Assembly (NCBI GenBank): GCA_943912265.1
Contig: CALTTS010000005.1
Location: 62,001 to 126,000 of the forward strand
Direction of reading: 5' to 3'
DNA length: 64,000 nucleotides
Origin: an uncultured Xanthomonas sp.
GTDB lineage: Bacteria > Pseudomonadota > Gammaproteobacteria > Xanthomonadales > Xanthomonadaceae
Positions 7,489-15,833 of this stretch are shown here, piece by piece; within the stretch, counting starts at the first letter, position 1; each line of letters begins with the position of its first letter. Under the pieces are notes generated by a model, which was given only the letters and a program-made list of their open reading frames with translations, made no database searches and was not told the DNA's origin. The translations under genes were made by a program, and so were the position numbers.

Positions 7489-9642
7489 TCAGTGATGTTC
7501 CGCCAGCACGAAGCGGTCTACCGCGCTGCGCAGCGCAATGGCCTGCTCCTCCATCGACCGCGCGGCGGCGGTGGCTTCCTCGACCAGCGCGGCGTTCTGC
7601 TGGGTGGCCTCGTCCATCTGGGTGATGGTGAGGTTGACCTGCTCGATCCCGGCGCTCTGCTCCTGCGATGCGGCTGAGATCTCGGCCATGATGTCGGTCA
7701 CGTGCTGCACGCTGGTGACGATCTCGGCCATGGTCGAACCGGCCTTGGCGACCAGCGCCGAGCCGTCGGCGACCTTGCCGACCGAATCGTCGATCAGGCC
7801 CTTGATCTCCTTGGCCGCGCCGGCCGAACGCTGGGCCAGCGAACGCACTTCCGAAGCGACCACGGCGAAACCGCGGCCCTGTTCGCCGGCGCGGGCCGCT
7901 TCCACCGCCGCATTCAGCGCGAGGATGTTGGTCTGGAAGGCGATGCCGTCGATGACCGAGATGATCTCGGCGATCTTCTTGGACGAGGCCTCGATGCCGT
8001 GCATGGTGGTGACGACCTGGCCGACGACCTCGCCGCCGTCGCGGGCGACCGAAGCCGCACCCTGCGCCAACTGGTTGGCCTGGCGTGCGGACTCGGCGTT
8101 CTGCTTGACGGTGGAGGTGAGTTCCTCCATCGACGCGGCGGTTTCTTCCAGGTTGGCGGCCTGCTGCTCGGTGCGGCGCGACAGGTCGCTGTTGCCGGCG
8201 GCGATTTCCCCGGCGGCGGTGGTGATGGTGTCGCTGGCGCCGCGGATGTCCGAGACGATGCCCTGCAGGTGCTCCACGGTGGCATTGGCATCGGTTTTCA
8301 TCTGCCCGAACACGCCGTCGTAATCGCGGGTGATGCGCCGGTCCAGGTGACCCTCGGCCAGGGCCGACAGCAGCTGGCGGATCTCGTCGACGCTGCCGGC
8401 GGTGGCGTCGAGCAGGCGATTGATGCCGGCGGACAGGCGGTGCAGGAAATCCTCGCCCGGGCGCAGCTGCACGCGCCGGTCGAGGTGGCCGTGCGCGGCG
8501 CCGTCGATGATCGAGGCGATGTCCTGCTCGATGGTGCGTTCGTCGGTGTGGTCGTGCCATTCGACGACGAAGCCGATCTTCTCGCCTTCGGCGGACACCA
8601 CCGGCGTGATGTTGAGGATGAAGTGCGCATCGCCGATCCGGATGTGCCCGCGGTGGGTGCCGGCCAGTGCGCCGAGCATCGTGCGGATCCGGTCCGGGGC
8701 GGGATGGAAGCGGTGGATGCTGGTGCCGATCAGCCGGTCCGGGTCGAAATCCGGGTAGGCCTTGCGCAGCTGCTCCTGCTGCCCGCGCAGGGTTTCCACC
8801 ACGGCCTGGTTGACGTAGACGATGTCGTGGTCGGGGTTGGCGATCATCATGCCGGTGCGCGCGGCGTCCAACGCGGCATGCACGCGCGCGTTGCGGTGGT
8901 TGACCTGGCGCTGCTGCTGCAGGCGCTCGTGGACGCGGGCGTTCATCTTGATCACGGCCTCGGCCAGCGACCCGGCCGGGAAATGCAGCCGGGCCAGGTC
9001 GTCGGGCACCGGTTCCTCGCGCACCACGCCGTGGGCCAGCGCGGCCAGGCGCCGCGGGCCGTGGCCGAGCAGCTCCAGCTCGCGGCGCAGCTTGCCCGCC
9101 ATCACGCAGACGAAGGCGGTTTCGACCACCACGTAGGCCGCGTGCAGCAGCACGATGCCGAAGCCGCTGCCGGGGGCGAATGCATGCACCGGCCAGCCGC
9201 GCAGCCCCAGCCAGTAGAAGGCGACGTGATGCACGGCGATGGCCGCGGCGGCCACGGCGACCGGCAGCCAGTCGCGGTAGTACAGCAGCAGCGCCAGCAC
9301 CACGAACACGCCGAAATGCATTTCGACCAGGCCGTGCGCCTGATGGATGGTGACGGCGACCAGCGCCATCAGCACCAGGGCGATGGTGACGCGGCTGAGG
9401 CGGGTGCCGGCGAACAGCCACACCTGTACCAGCGCCAGCGCGATGCTCGGCAGGCTCACCGCGAGGAAGGGCAGCCACTGGCGCTCGTGCAGCGCCATGC
9501 CCAGCGACACCGCGCCCAGCAGGCCGGCCAGCACGAGGAACAGGCGGTCGGCCTTGATGGCCAGGCCGTGGCCGTAGAGGGTGTTTTCCACCCCGAGGAG
9601 ACGGGCGTGCCCGGTCAGGTGTTCGTAGCTCTGGAGGGACAT
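7489..9642 (-). CDS. Methyl-accepting chemotaxis protein with membrane sensor, PAS and HAMP-like repeats
   Basis: A 717-residue chemoreceptor. Residues ~30-190 form about six membrane segments with several conserved His (HQAHGLVEMHFG, AIAVHHVAFYWL), a sensor type seen in other proteobacterial receptors. A PAS domain follows (~250-370: MMIANPDHDIVYVNQA... WHDHTDERT), then two HAMP-like units each containing GHLDRR, then the signalling domain with the conserved hairpin tip (QTNILALNAAVEAARAGEQG, RGFAVVASEVRSLAQRS) that contacts CheA/CheW. No C-terminal CheR-binding pentapeptide is present; the protein ends LAEHH. Start ATG 9642 has GGAGG-like spacing upstream. It lies 15 bases after the small Cys-containing gene and shares its sigma-28-type promoter. 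Confidence 0.93.
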   Translation of the reverse strand: MSLQSYEHLTGHARLLGVENTLYGHGLAIKADRLFLVLAGLLGAVSLGMALHERQWLPFLAVSLPSIALALVQVWLFAGTRLSRVTIALVLMALVAVTIHQAHGLVEMHFGVFVVLALLLYYRDWLPVAVAAAAIAVHHVAFYWLGLRGWPVHAFAPGSGFGIVLLHAAYVVVETAFVCVMAGKLRRELELLGHGPRRLAALAHGVVREEPVPDDLARLHFPAGSLAEAVIKMNARVHERLQQQRQVNHRNARVHAALDAARTGMMIANPDHDIVYVNQAVVETLRGQQEQLRKAYPDFDPDRLIGTSIHRFHPAPDRIRTMLGALAGTHRGHIRIGDAHFILNITPVVSAEGEKIGFVVEWHDHTDERTIEQDIASIIDGAAHGHLDRRVQLRPGEDFLHRLSAGINRLLDATAGSVDEIRQLLSALAEGHLDRRITRDYDGVFGQMKTDANATVEHLQGIVSDIRGASDTITTAAGEIAAGNSDLSRRTEQQAANLEETAASMEELTSTVKQNAESARQANQLAQGAASVARDGGEVVGQVVTTMHGIEASSKKIAEIISVIDGIAFQTNILALNAAVEAARAGEQGRGFAVVASEVRSLAQRSAGAAKEIKGLIDDSVGKVADGSALVAKAGSTMAEIVTSVQHVTDIMAEISAASQEQSAGIEQVNLTITQMDEATQQNAALVEEATAAARSMEEQAIALRSAVDRFVLAEHH

Positions 9643-9657
9643 GTCGGCAGGGGGCAG

Positions 9658-10137
9658 TCAGCAGGAGGGGCAGGAGGAGGGGAGGACCAGCGGAGCGGTG
9701 GAACGAGCGGACAGCAGGGCGGGCACGAGCGGCGCGACCGGCAGCGGATGGCCGCAGGCCGCGTCCGGGGCGAGCGGCCCGGCGTAGACCATGCGTCCGT
9801 CGGCGGCCAGCAGCAGCCATTCCACCCGCGCCGGGGCGGGCAGGCCGTCCGGCAGGTTGATGGCGCGCCCCTGTGCGGCGCCGATGGCGCGGCCGATGGC
9901 CTGCCAGGCGGCGTCGGCCGCGTCCGGCGCGCAGGCGCAGGCCGGCGGCAGCCGCACCGCCAGCGCTTCCCCCGGTGCCCGCGCGGCCAGCTGCGGAGCG
10001 AGCCGGTCGAGGGCGTCGCGCAGGCGTGCCGTCTGCGCCTCGTCCGGGCCTTGCCGCAGCCCGGCCAGGGCCGTCACGACCCAGCCCAGCCACAGGGCGG
10101 CCAACCCCCAGCCCAGCAAGGGAGTACGCACATGCAC
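9658..10137 (-). CDS. Small membrane-anchored or exported protein, DUF6436-like
   Basis: About 159 residues, with an N-terminal hydrophobic segment (LLGWGLAALWLGWVVTALAGL) that is an anchor or signal. The remainder resembles the DUF6436 type, in which a thioredoxin-like end carries a GP...CG motif and a terminal Cys cluster: here GRMVYAGPLAPDAACG and the C-terminus SSCPSC; another CAC lies mid-protein. The start is uncertain: GTG at 10137 or the in-frame GTG at 10131; the ATG on bases 10133-10131 is in a different frame. It is the first gene of a two-gene unit with the chemoreceptor downstream. A redox or ligand-presenting role for the receptor is only inference from position. Confidence 0.7.
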   Translation of the reverse strand: MHVRTPLLGWGLAALWLGWVVTALAGLRQGPDEAQTARLRDALDRLAPQLAARAPGEALAVRLPPACACAPDAADAAWQAIGRAIGAAQGRAINLPDGLPAPARVEWLLLAADGRMVYAGPLAPDAACGHPLPVAPLVPALLSARSTAPLVLPSSCPSC

Positions 10138-10182
10138 GTGAAGGCGTTCCGGGACGAAGAGGGAGGGGAGGACGCGGAAAGT

Positions 10183-10209
10183 CCGGAGTGTTGCCTCCGG
10201 GGTAGCCCC
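10183..10209 (-). other. Hairpins at the 5' end of the chemoreceptor operon leader
   Basis: Read leftward, the leader opens with GGGG-CTA-CCCC and then CCGGAG-GCAACA-CTCCGG, two overlapping inverted repeats. If transcription starts about seven bases after the sigma-28 box (near 10203), the second hairpin lies at the extreme 5' end of the RNA. It may stabilise the transcript. The sequence lacks the conserved core of cyclic-di-GMP riboswitches. Confidence 0.45.
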
Positions 10210-10236
10210 TTAGCGGCCGCTCGACCGCCGACTTTA
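10210..10236 (-). promoter_or_regulatory. Sigma-28 (FliA-type) promoter of the chemoreceptor operon
   Basis: On the minus strand the sequence reads TAAAGTCG, 11 bases, GCCGCTAA. The enterobacterial FliA consensus is TAAAGTTT-N11-GCCGATAA, so 13 of 16 positions match, at exact spacing. The box ends about 73 bases upstream of the first start codon of the small-protein/chemoreceptor pair. This links the unit to the flagellar regulon. Confidence 0.85.
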
Positions 10237-10357
10237 GGCCGGATGCGCAATCACCAGCCGCGCCGTGCGGGTGCGGTGGCTGATGTACGCAGGACGGCAG
10301 GCGGCTGGCCCGCCCTCGGTCCGCCCGGCTTGGTTCGAGCTTGGCTTGGTTGGGCTT

Positions 10358-11341
10358 TCAGCGCGCGGGCGGGCGCAGGGCGCGTTCGGCCAGCGCGGCC
10401 AGCGCGTCGGCATGGCCGGCCGCGTCGTTGAGGCAGGGGATGTAGCGCAGCGTGCCACCGCGGGCGGCGAAGCGCCGGCGCAGGCCGATGGCGATTTCTT
10501 CCAGCGTTTCCAGGCAGTCGACGGCGAAGCCGGGGCAGACCACGTCGACCCGGCGGATGCCGCGCCCGGCCAGGGTCTCCAGCGTGTCGGCGGTGTACGG
10601 CTGCAGCCAGCGCTCCTTGCCGAAGCGGGACTGGTAGGCCAGCGACCACGCGCCTTCGTCCAGCCCGAGCGCGGCGGCGATCGCGGCCGCGCTGGCCTCG
10701 CACTGGCGCGGGTACGGGTCGCCGGCGTCGGCCAGCCGCTGCGGCAGGCCGTGGAAGGAGAACAGCAGGTGCTCGCCGCTGCCTCCGGCCTGGCGGAAGG
10801 CGGCGATGCGCCCGGCGACCGCGGCGACCCAGCCGGCATCGGTGGCGTACTGCTCGATCAGGGTCGGGTCCAGCCCGGCACCGGCGTCGGCCACCACGTC
10901 GGCGACCGAGGCGGTGGTGGTGGTCGAGTACTGCGGGTACAGCGGCAGCACGACGACGCGGCGCCGGCCGGCGGCCTTCAGTTCGTCCAGTGTGGCGGCC
11001 TGCGAGGGCGTGCCGTAGCGCATCGCCCAGCGCACGTCCCAGTGCGGCAGCCGCGCCTGCACCGCCGCGGCCAGCCGGCGCGTGTGCACGGCCAGCGGCG
11101 AGCCCTCGTCCATCCACACCTGCGCGTACTTGCGCGCGGCGCGCGGCCCGCGCAGCGGCAGGATCAGGCCGTGCAGCAGCGGCTTCCACAGCAGCGGCGG
11201 AAGCGACACCACGCGCGGGTCGCCGAGGAACTCGGCCAGATAGCGGCGCACGGCGGCCGGGGTGGGTGCCTCGGGCGTGCCCAGATTGACCAGCAGCAGG
11301 GTGGCGGCGCAGTCGCCGCGGGTGCCTGGAGAAGGTGCCAT
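10358..11341 (-). CDS. hemH: Ferrochelatase HemH
   Basis: Inserts Fe2+ into protoporphyrin IX, the last step of heme synthesis. The 327 residues cover the family: LLLVNLGTPEAPTP at the N-terminus, RRYLAEFLGDPRVV, KYAQVWMDEGSPL, AMRYG, VVVLPLYPQYSTTTTASV, the catalytic-His region LLFSFHGLPQR, YQSRFGKERWLQPYT and CPGFAVDCLETLEEI. Length and order are normal. Start ATG at 11341. It reads leftward; 220 bases to the next gene on the left contain the sigma-28 promoter. It is divergent from the SYLF gene. Confidence 0.95.
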   Translation of the reverse strand: MAPSPGTRGDCAATLLLVNLGTPEAPTPAAVRRYLAEFLGDPRVVSLPPLLWKPLLHGLILPLRGPRAARKYAQVWMDEGSPLAVHTRRLAAAVQARLPHWDVRWAMRYGTPSQAATLDELKAAGRRRVVVLPLYPQYSTTTTASVADVVADAGAGLDPTLIEQYATDAGWVAAVAGRIAAFRQAGGSGEHLLFSFHGLPQRLADAGDPYPRQCEASAAAIAAALGLDEGAWSLAYQSRFGKERWLQPYTADTLETLAGRGIRRVDVVCPGFAVDCLETLEEIAIGLRRRFAARGGTLRYIPCLNDAAGHADALAALAERALRPPAR

Positions 11342-11443
11342 GCGCGCATTGTCGCAGAGCCGGGGTGCTCACCGCGGATTCATTGCCGGCCGTCTAGCTT
11401 CGCCGCGTTGGCCTATGCTTGGCCGTCCCTGCCGGAGCCATCC

Positions 11444-12292
11444 ATGTCCCTGCGTCGCATCGCCCAGTCCGCCGCCCTCGCCTTCGCGCTGCTGTCCGGC
11501 CCGGCCTTCGCCGGCCAGTCCGAGGACGACCGCGCCCGCAACGCCGAGCGCGTGCTGTCCGAAATCCAGAAGATTCCCGAACAGTCCATCCCGGACCGCC
11601 TGCTCGACGAGGCGCGCGCGGTCATCGTCATCCCGGACACCATCAAGGCCGGGCTGGTGATCGGCGGTCGCCACGGCAAGGGCGTGATGTCGGTGAAGAC
11701 CGCCGATGGCAGCTGGTCCAGCCCGGTGTTCGTCAGCCTGACCGGCGCCAGCATCGGCTTCCAGGTCGGGGTGCAGTCCTCGGACGTGGTGCTGGTGATC
11801 CGCAACGACCGCAGCCTGGACAACATCGTCAACGGCAAGTTCACCCTCGGCGCGGATGCGGCGGTCGCCGCCGGCCCGGTCGGGCGCAACGCCGCCGCCG
11901 CCACCGACGGCCAGCTGAAGGCCGAGATCTGGTCGTGGTCGCGTGCCCGCGGCCTGTTCGCCGGCATCGCCCTGGACGGGGCGGTGCTGCAGATCGACGA
12001 CGGCGCCAACGCCTCGGTCTACGGGCCGGGCACCACGCCGCGCGCGGTGTTCGAATCGCGCTGGCAGCGCGCGCCGTCCGCGGCGGTGGTCGCCTTCCGC
12101 GACGCGCTGGAGGAAGCCACCCATTCGGCGCGGCTGTCGCGCAGCGGCCCGGCGCCGGCGATCGCCCCGGTCACGGTGACGCCTTCGGCGCCGCCCGCGG
12201 CCCAGACCAGCCCGGCCGGCGCCGAGACGGCCCCGTCGCAGGGCTTCCAGCCGGTGTCCGGCGACGACGTGAAGACCGAACAGCTGCAGTGA
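11444..12292 (+). CDS. Exported SYLF-domain (lipid-binding) protein
   Basis: A 282-residue protein with a clear Sec signal (MSLRRIAQSAALAFALLSGPAFA, cleavage after AFA). The mature part is a SYLF/Ysc84 domain (~30-210): IPDRLLDEARAVIVIPDTIKAGLVIGGRHGKGVM, VSLTGASIGFQVGVQSSDVVLVI, FTLGADAAVAAGPVGRNA and IWSWSRARGLFAGIALDGA. Such domains bind phosphoinositides in eukaryotes; in bacteria the role is unknown. The C-terminal ~60 residues are Pro/Ala-rich and probably disordered. Start ATG 11444. A short GC hairpin (GCCCGCGC/GCGCGGGC, 12296-12324) follows the stop. Confidence 0.88.
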   Translation: MSLRRIAQSAALAFALLSGPAFAGQSEDDRARNAERVLSEIQKIPEQSIPDRLLDEARAVIVIPDTIKAGLVIGGRHGKGVMSVKTADGSWSSPVFVSLTGASIGFQVGVQSSDVVLVIRNDRSLDNIVNGKFTLGADAAVAAGPVGRNAAAATDGQLKAEIWSWSRARGLFAGIALDGAVLQIDDGANASVYGPGTTPRAVFESRWQRAPSAAVVAFRDALEEATHSARLSRSGPAPAIAPVTVTPSAPPAAQTSPAGAETAPSQGFQPVSGDDVKTEQLQ

Positions 12293-12388
12293 CCCGCCCG
12301 CGCCGCGCGCGTTCAGGCGCGGGCGCTGCCGCGGCGCGGGGCCGTAGCGTATGCTTCGGGCATCACTGATCGATAGCGGGTGGCTGAC

Positions 12389-12619
12389 ATGGGTGCGTGG
12401 GGTTTGGGTCATTGGCTGGTGGTGCTCGCGATCGTGCTGCTGGTGTTCGGCACCAAGCGGCTGACCAGTGGCGCGAAGGACCTCGGCAACGCGGTCAAGG
12501 AATTCAAGAAGGGCATGCACGAGGACGACAAGCCGGCCGCGCAGCTCGGCGACGCCGCGCGCAAGGCCGACGAGGCACCGGCCTCGAAGACCGTCCAGGA
12601 CGACCGCGAACCGCGCTGA
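12389..12619 (+). CDS. tatA: Sec-independent protein translocase subunit TatA
   Basis: Pore-forming component of the twin-arginine translocase. The 76 residues start MGAWGLGHWLVVLAIVLLVFGTKRL (given here as one membrane helix, residues 5-18, followed by the FGTK hinge), then an amphipathic helix (GAKDLGNAVKEFKKGM) and an acidic/charged tail, the standard TatA layout. I chose the ATG at 12389 over the GTG at 12380 because it gives the usual short N-terminus. First gene of tatABC. Confidence 0.95.
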   Translation: MGAWGLGHWLVVLAIVLLVFGTKRLTSGAKDLGNAVKEFKKGMHEDDKPAAQLGDAARKADEAPASKTVQDDREPR

Positions 12620-12640
12620 CGCCGGGCACGGGCTTTCCGC

Positions 12641-13015
12641 ATGTTCGACATCGGCTTCAGCGAGATGCTGGTGATCGCCGTGGTGGCGCTGGTCGTGCTC
12701 GGCCCGGAACGGCTGCCGAAGGCGGCGCGCTTCGCCGGCCTGTGGGTGCGCCGCGCGCGCGCGCAGTGGAACTCGGTGAAGGACGAGCTGGAGCGCGAGC
12801 TGGCCGCCGACGAACTCAAGCGCGAGCTGCAGCAGGCCCGCGACGCGCTGCAGCGGGCCGGGTCGGAACTGCACCATGCCGATGCCGAAGTCCGCGCCGG
12901 CATCGACGAGGCCCGCCGCCTGCCTGCCGCCGCGGCCGAACCGCCGGCCGCCGGCGAAACACCGTCATCCGCACCCTCCGCCGCCCCGAACGACGAGCCG
13001 CCGCCCCGTGTCTGA
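12641..13015 (+). CDS. tatB: Sec-independent protein translocase subunit TatB
   Basis: Binds folded Tat substrates together with TatC. It opens MFDIGFSEMLVIAVVALVVL, followed by the conserved GPERLPKAAR hinge and a long amphipathic helix (RARAQWNSVKDELEREL...). At 124 residues it is shorter than E. coli TatB, with a Pro/Ala-rich tail. The polar Glu8 in the membrane segment, a TatB hallmark, is present. Spaced 21 bases after tatA; its end overlaps the tatC GTG start by 8 bases. Confidence 0.95.
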   Translation: MFDIGFSEMLVIAVVALVVLGPERLPKAARFAGLWVRRARAQWNSVKDELERELAADELKRELQQARDALQRAGSELHHADAEVRAGIDEARRLPAAAAEPPAAGETPSSAPSAAPNDEPPPRV

Positions 13016-13751
13016 GCCCGACGCCGAAGGCAGCCTGATCGAGCATCTGGTCGAACTGCGCGCGCGGCTGGTGCGCGCGCTGGCCGGGGTCGGCATCGTG
13101 CTGGTGGCGCTGCTGCCGTTCACCAGCCGGCTGTACACGTGGCTGGCGGCGCCGCTGATGGCGCGGCTGCCGGCCGGGCAGGCGCTGATCGCGATGAATC
13201 CGGCCGGCGCGTTCTTCGCCCCGCTCAAGCTGACCTTCTTCGTGGCGCTGTTCGCCGCCGCGCCGTGGGTGCTGTACCAAGCGTGGTCCTTCGTCGCGCC
13301 GGGCCTGTACGCGCGCGAGAAGAAGCTCGCCGTGCCGCTGCTGGCCTCGGCGGTGGCGCTGTTCTACGGCGGCTGCGCTTTTGCCTACTTCGTCGTGCTG
13401 CCGTCGGTGTTCAATTTCCTGGTGAAGTTCAAGCCGGACGTGGTGTCGATCACGCCCGACGCCGGTTCGTACCTGGACTTCGTGCTGGTGATCTTCTTCG
13501 CCTTCGGTGCCAGTTTCGAGTTGCCGGTGGCGCTGGTGATTCTCGTGCTGCTTGGCTGGGTCAGCCCCCGGCAACTGCGCGAAGCGCGGGGCTACGCCAT
13601 CGTCGGCATCTTCATCCTCGCTGCGGTGATCACCCCGCCGGACGTGGTGTCCCAGCTGTTGCTGGCAGTGCCGATGTGCCTGCTGTACGAGGCCGGGATA
13701 CTGGCGGCCACGCTGGCGGTGCGCTCGCGCCCGGAGCGGTCGTCGGGCTGA
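13008..13751 (+). CDS. tatC: Sec-independent protein translocase subunit TatC
   Basis: Six-helix membrane protein that recognises twin-arginine signal peptides. Family signatures in order: SLIEHLVELRARL at the N-terminus (with the conserved Glu of HLxELR), FFAPLKLTFFVALFAAAPWVLYQAWSFVAPGLYAREKK, FGASFELPVALVILVLLGWV and the FILAAVITPPDVVSQLLLAVPMCLLYEAGI end. 247 residues, normal length. The start is the GTG at 13008, overlapping tatB by 8 bases; there is no ATG closer to the conserved N-terminus, so translation is probably coupled to tatB. Confidence 0.95.
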   Translation: MSEPDAEGSLIEHLVELRARLVRALAGVGIVLVALLPFTSRLYTWLAAPLMARLPAGQALIAMNPAGAFFAPLKLTFFVALFAAAPWVLYQAWSFVAPGLYAREKKLAVPLLASAVALFYGGCAFAYFVVLPSVFNFLVKFKPDVVSITPDAGSYLDFVLVIFFAFGASFELPVALVILVLLGWVSPRQLREARGYAIVGIFILAAVITPPDVVSQLLLAVPMCLLYEAGILAATLAVRSRPERSSG

Positions 13752-13865
13752 TCCCGCGTCTTCTTGACGCATCCGTATGATCGACTGGGATACAGTCGGC
13801 AATGTCTCCGGCTTGCGCCCGGCCGGCAGGCGCCAACAGGGGGCGAATTTCCGGGTCCACACACT

Positions 13866-14777
13866 ATGCCGTCAGAACGCGCGGCGGGCTGGTTCGCCCG
13901 CCAGAACTTGACCCGCAAGCTGCTGCTTGCCTTCGTCCTGGTTTTTCTCTGCATCCTGATCACCAGCCTGTTCACGCTGTGGACTTTCCGCACCGGCGTG
14001 GAATCGCGCCGGATCGAGGATGCCCAGTTAGAAGTGGTGCAGCAGGCGCAGGAGGCCGGCCGGGCGATGCGGCTGCAGCAGGTGGCGATCCGCGATTACC
14101 TGCTCGGTACCGGCAACCGGCCGCTGGAACGGCTGGAGCAGGCGCGCCTGGCCCGCGAGGAAGCCTTGCGCAGGGCGGCGGCGCTGGCCGGCGACAGCGA
14201 TGCCGGCGGCCGCATCGCGCGCGCGCACGATGCCGCGCTGGCCTGGGACCGCGGCGTGGTCACCGTGCTGCAGCGTCACATCGGACTGCCCAACCGGATG
14301 CTGTTCATGGACCGGCTCGGCATGGCCATCAAGCGCGCCCATCGCCATGGCAACCGGTTCGCGCTGGTCTATCTGGATGCCGATCGCTTCAAGCTGATCA
14401 ACGACACCTGGGGCCACGCCGCCGGCGATGCCGTGCTCACCGCCATCGCAGGCCGCCTGACCGACCGCTTGCGCGGCAACGACACGGTGGCCCGCTTGGG
14501 CGGCGACGAGTTCGCGCTGATCATCGAGGACGTCGGCGGCGACCGCGCATCCGTGCTCGATTCCTTGGCCGAGCTGCGCGGGTTGCTGGAAGCGCCGCTC
14601 ATGCACGAAGTGGCCGGCAACGACAGCGTGGCCCTGCCGGTGCGTGCCAGCATGGGGTTGGCGCTGTATCCGGAGGACGGTACCGACGGCACGGCGCTGA
14701 TGCATGCCGCCGACCACGCGATGTACGCGCACAAGCGCGGCCGGACCGAAGCGGCGGAAAACGAGAACGCGGCCTGA
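13866..14777 (+). CDS. Diguanylate cyclase (GGDEF) with one membrane helix and a shortened linker
   Basis: Makes cyclic-di-GMP. A single membrane helix (residues ~17-40) is followed by a helical CHASE3/4HB-like region (~45-135) and then directly by the cyclase domain: LPNRMLFMDRL at 141, DADRFKLINDTWGH, the catalytic LGGDEFAL (GGDEF at 212-216) and the inhibitory I-site RGND (203-206). Normally a second membrane helix and often HAMP/PAS lie between sensor and cyclase, and the cyclase begins D-x-L-T-x-LPNR; here the start reads VLQRHIGLPNR. As written the GGDEF domain would sit on the same side as the sensor. Start ATG 13866; earlier in-frame starts lack a signal-like N-terminus. It follows tatC by 114 bases. 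Confidence 0.85.
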   Translation: MPSERAAGWFARQNLTRKLLLAFVLVFLCILITSLFTLWTFRTGVESRRIEDAQLEVVQQAQEAGRAMRLQQVAIRDYLLGTGNRPLERLEQARLAREEALRRAAALAGDSDAGGRIARAHDAALAWDRGVVTVLQRHIGLPNRMLFMDRLGMAIKRAHRHGNRFALVYLDADRFKLINDTWGHAAGDAVLTAIAGRLTDRLRGNDTVARLGGDEFALIIEDVGGDRASVLDSLAELRGLLEAPLMHEVAGNDSVALPVRASMGLALYPEDGTDGTALMHAADHAMYAHKRGRTEAAENENAA

Positions 14778-14844
14778 CCGGCCGCGTCTCAGGCCCGGGC
14801 CGAGGCCGGGCAGGCTCCGGCCGGTTGGCCGAAGCGGCCGGGTT

Positions 14845-15753
14845 TCAGGCAGCGATCACGTTGCCCGGCGCGGCCGGCGGTTCGGCACCGACCGTGCCGT
14901 CGCCGGCCGTGCCGGCGAACAGCTGCTTCCATGCCGCATACACGCTGCCGGCCAGCAGCGGCATCACCACCGCCATCATCAGCAGCTGGCCGATCATCAG
15001 CCCGACGGTCATGCCGAACACGAACTGGGCGATCAGCGCCACGATCTGGGTGGCGAAGGCGATGGCGAACAGGGCGATGCCGGCCAGCAGCAGGTAGACC
15101 AGCACCGCGCCGGCATTGTGCAGGCTGGCGCGCAGGCTGTTGCGCATCGCCGCCGGGCCGGTGGCGCGGCCGAACAGGATCTGCGGCACCGACAGGAACA
15201 GGGCCAGCGACACGGCGATGCCGGCCGCAAACACCAGCAGCAGCCACAGCAGGATGCGCCCGGCCGGCAAGCTGGCGGCCAGCGCCTCCACTTCCTGCGG
15301 GTCCGGCTGGCTGCCGGACTGGCTCATCGCCTGCATCCTGGCGAACACGTCGGCGCTGTGCTGCACGCCGTCGGGGCCGAGCAGGGCCAGCAGCAGCGCG
15401 CCGAGCACGATGCCGGCCAGTGCCTGCGGCAGCAGCGTGGACAGCAGGCTGCGGGTATGGCCCTCGCGGATGCCGGCCAGCAGGCTGGACGGCGCCGGCG
15501 CGCGGCCCTGGTCCACCTCGTGCGCGGCCCACACCAGCCCGGCGAACAGCAGCGGGCCGGCCAGCGCCAGCGCCAGCTGCAGCAGCAGGCCCAGCGTCGT
15601 GGCGGCGCTGGCGGCCAGCACCACGCCCATCGACAGCAGGCCCCAGATCGCGCCGAGCAGGCCCAGCCCCAGCGGTGCCCGCCGCAGCAGCGCGAATCCG
15701 CCCAGCAGCCACTCCGCGCCGGCGGACACCGGCACTTTCCTGATTTCGTTCAT
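14845..15753 (-). CDS. BPSS1780-family multi-pass membrane protein
   Basis: A 302-residue integral membrane protein. It starts MNEIRKVPVSAGAEWLLGGF, the typical opening of BPSS1780 proteins, and then shows about six hydrophobic segments, with a polar loop at ~125-150 and a soluble C-terminus. No catalytic motif is evident and the family's role is unknown. ATG at 15753 chosen; an in-frame ATG at 15762 adds MTG. It is convergent with the diguanylate cyclase gene and about 80 bases downstream of the amidotransferase stop, on the same strand. Confidence 0.8.
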   Translation of the reverse strand: MNEIRKVPVSAGAEWLLGGFALLRRAPLGLGLLGAIWGLLSMGVVLAASAATTLGLLLQLALALAGPLLFAGLVWAAHEVDQGRAPAPSSLLAGIREGHTRSLLSTLLPQALAGIVLGALLLALLGPDGVQHSADVFARMQAMSQSGSQPDPQEVEALAASLPAGRILLWLLLVFAAGIAVSLALFLSVPQILFGRATGPAAMRNSLRASLHNAGAVLVYLLLAGIALFAIAFATQIVALIAQFVFGMTVGLMIGQLLMMAVVMPLLAGSVYAAWKQLFAGTAGDGTVGAEPPAAPGNVIAA

Positions 15754-15833
15754 TCCCGTCATTCCCGAGCCTGCACGGCAGCGTTGCCGGCGCGGGCGGA
15801 TTATCGCCCGATTCGCGTGAAGTTTGCGCCGAT

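Noticed and set aside
10138..10209. Cyclic-di-GMP riboswitch in the chemoreceptor leader
   Set aside because: There are hairpins, but the conserved GEMM core and receptor elements are missing.
12296..12324. Hairpin GCCCGCGC/GCGCGGGC between the SYLF gene and tatA as a terminator
   Set aside because: All G/C with GCTGCC after it; probably chance in GC-rich DNA.
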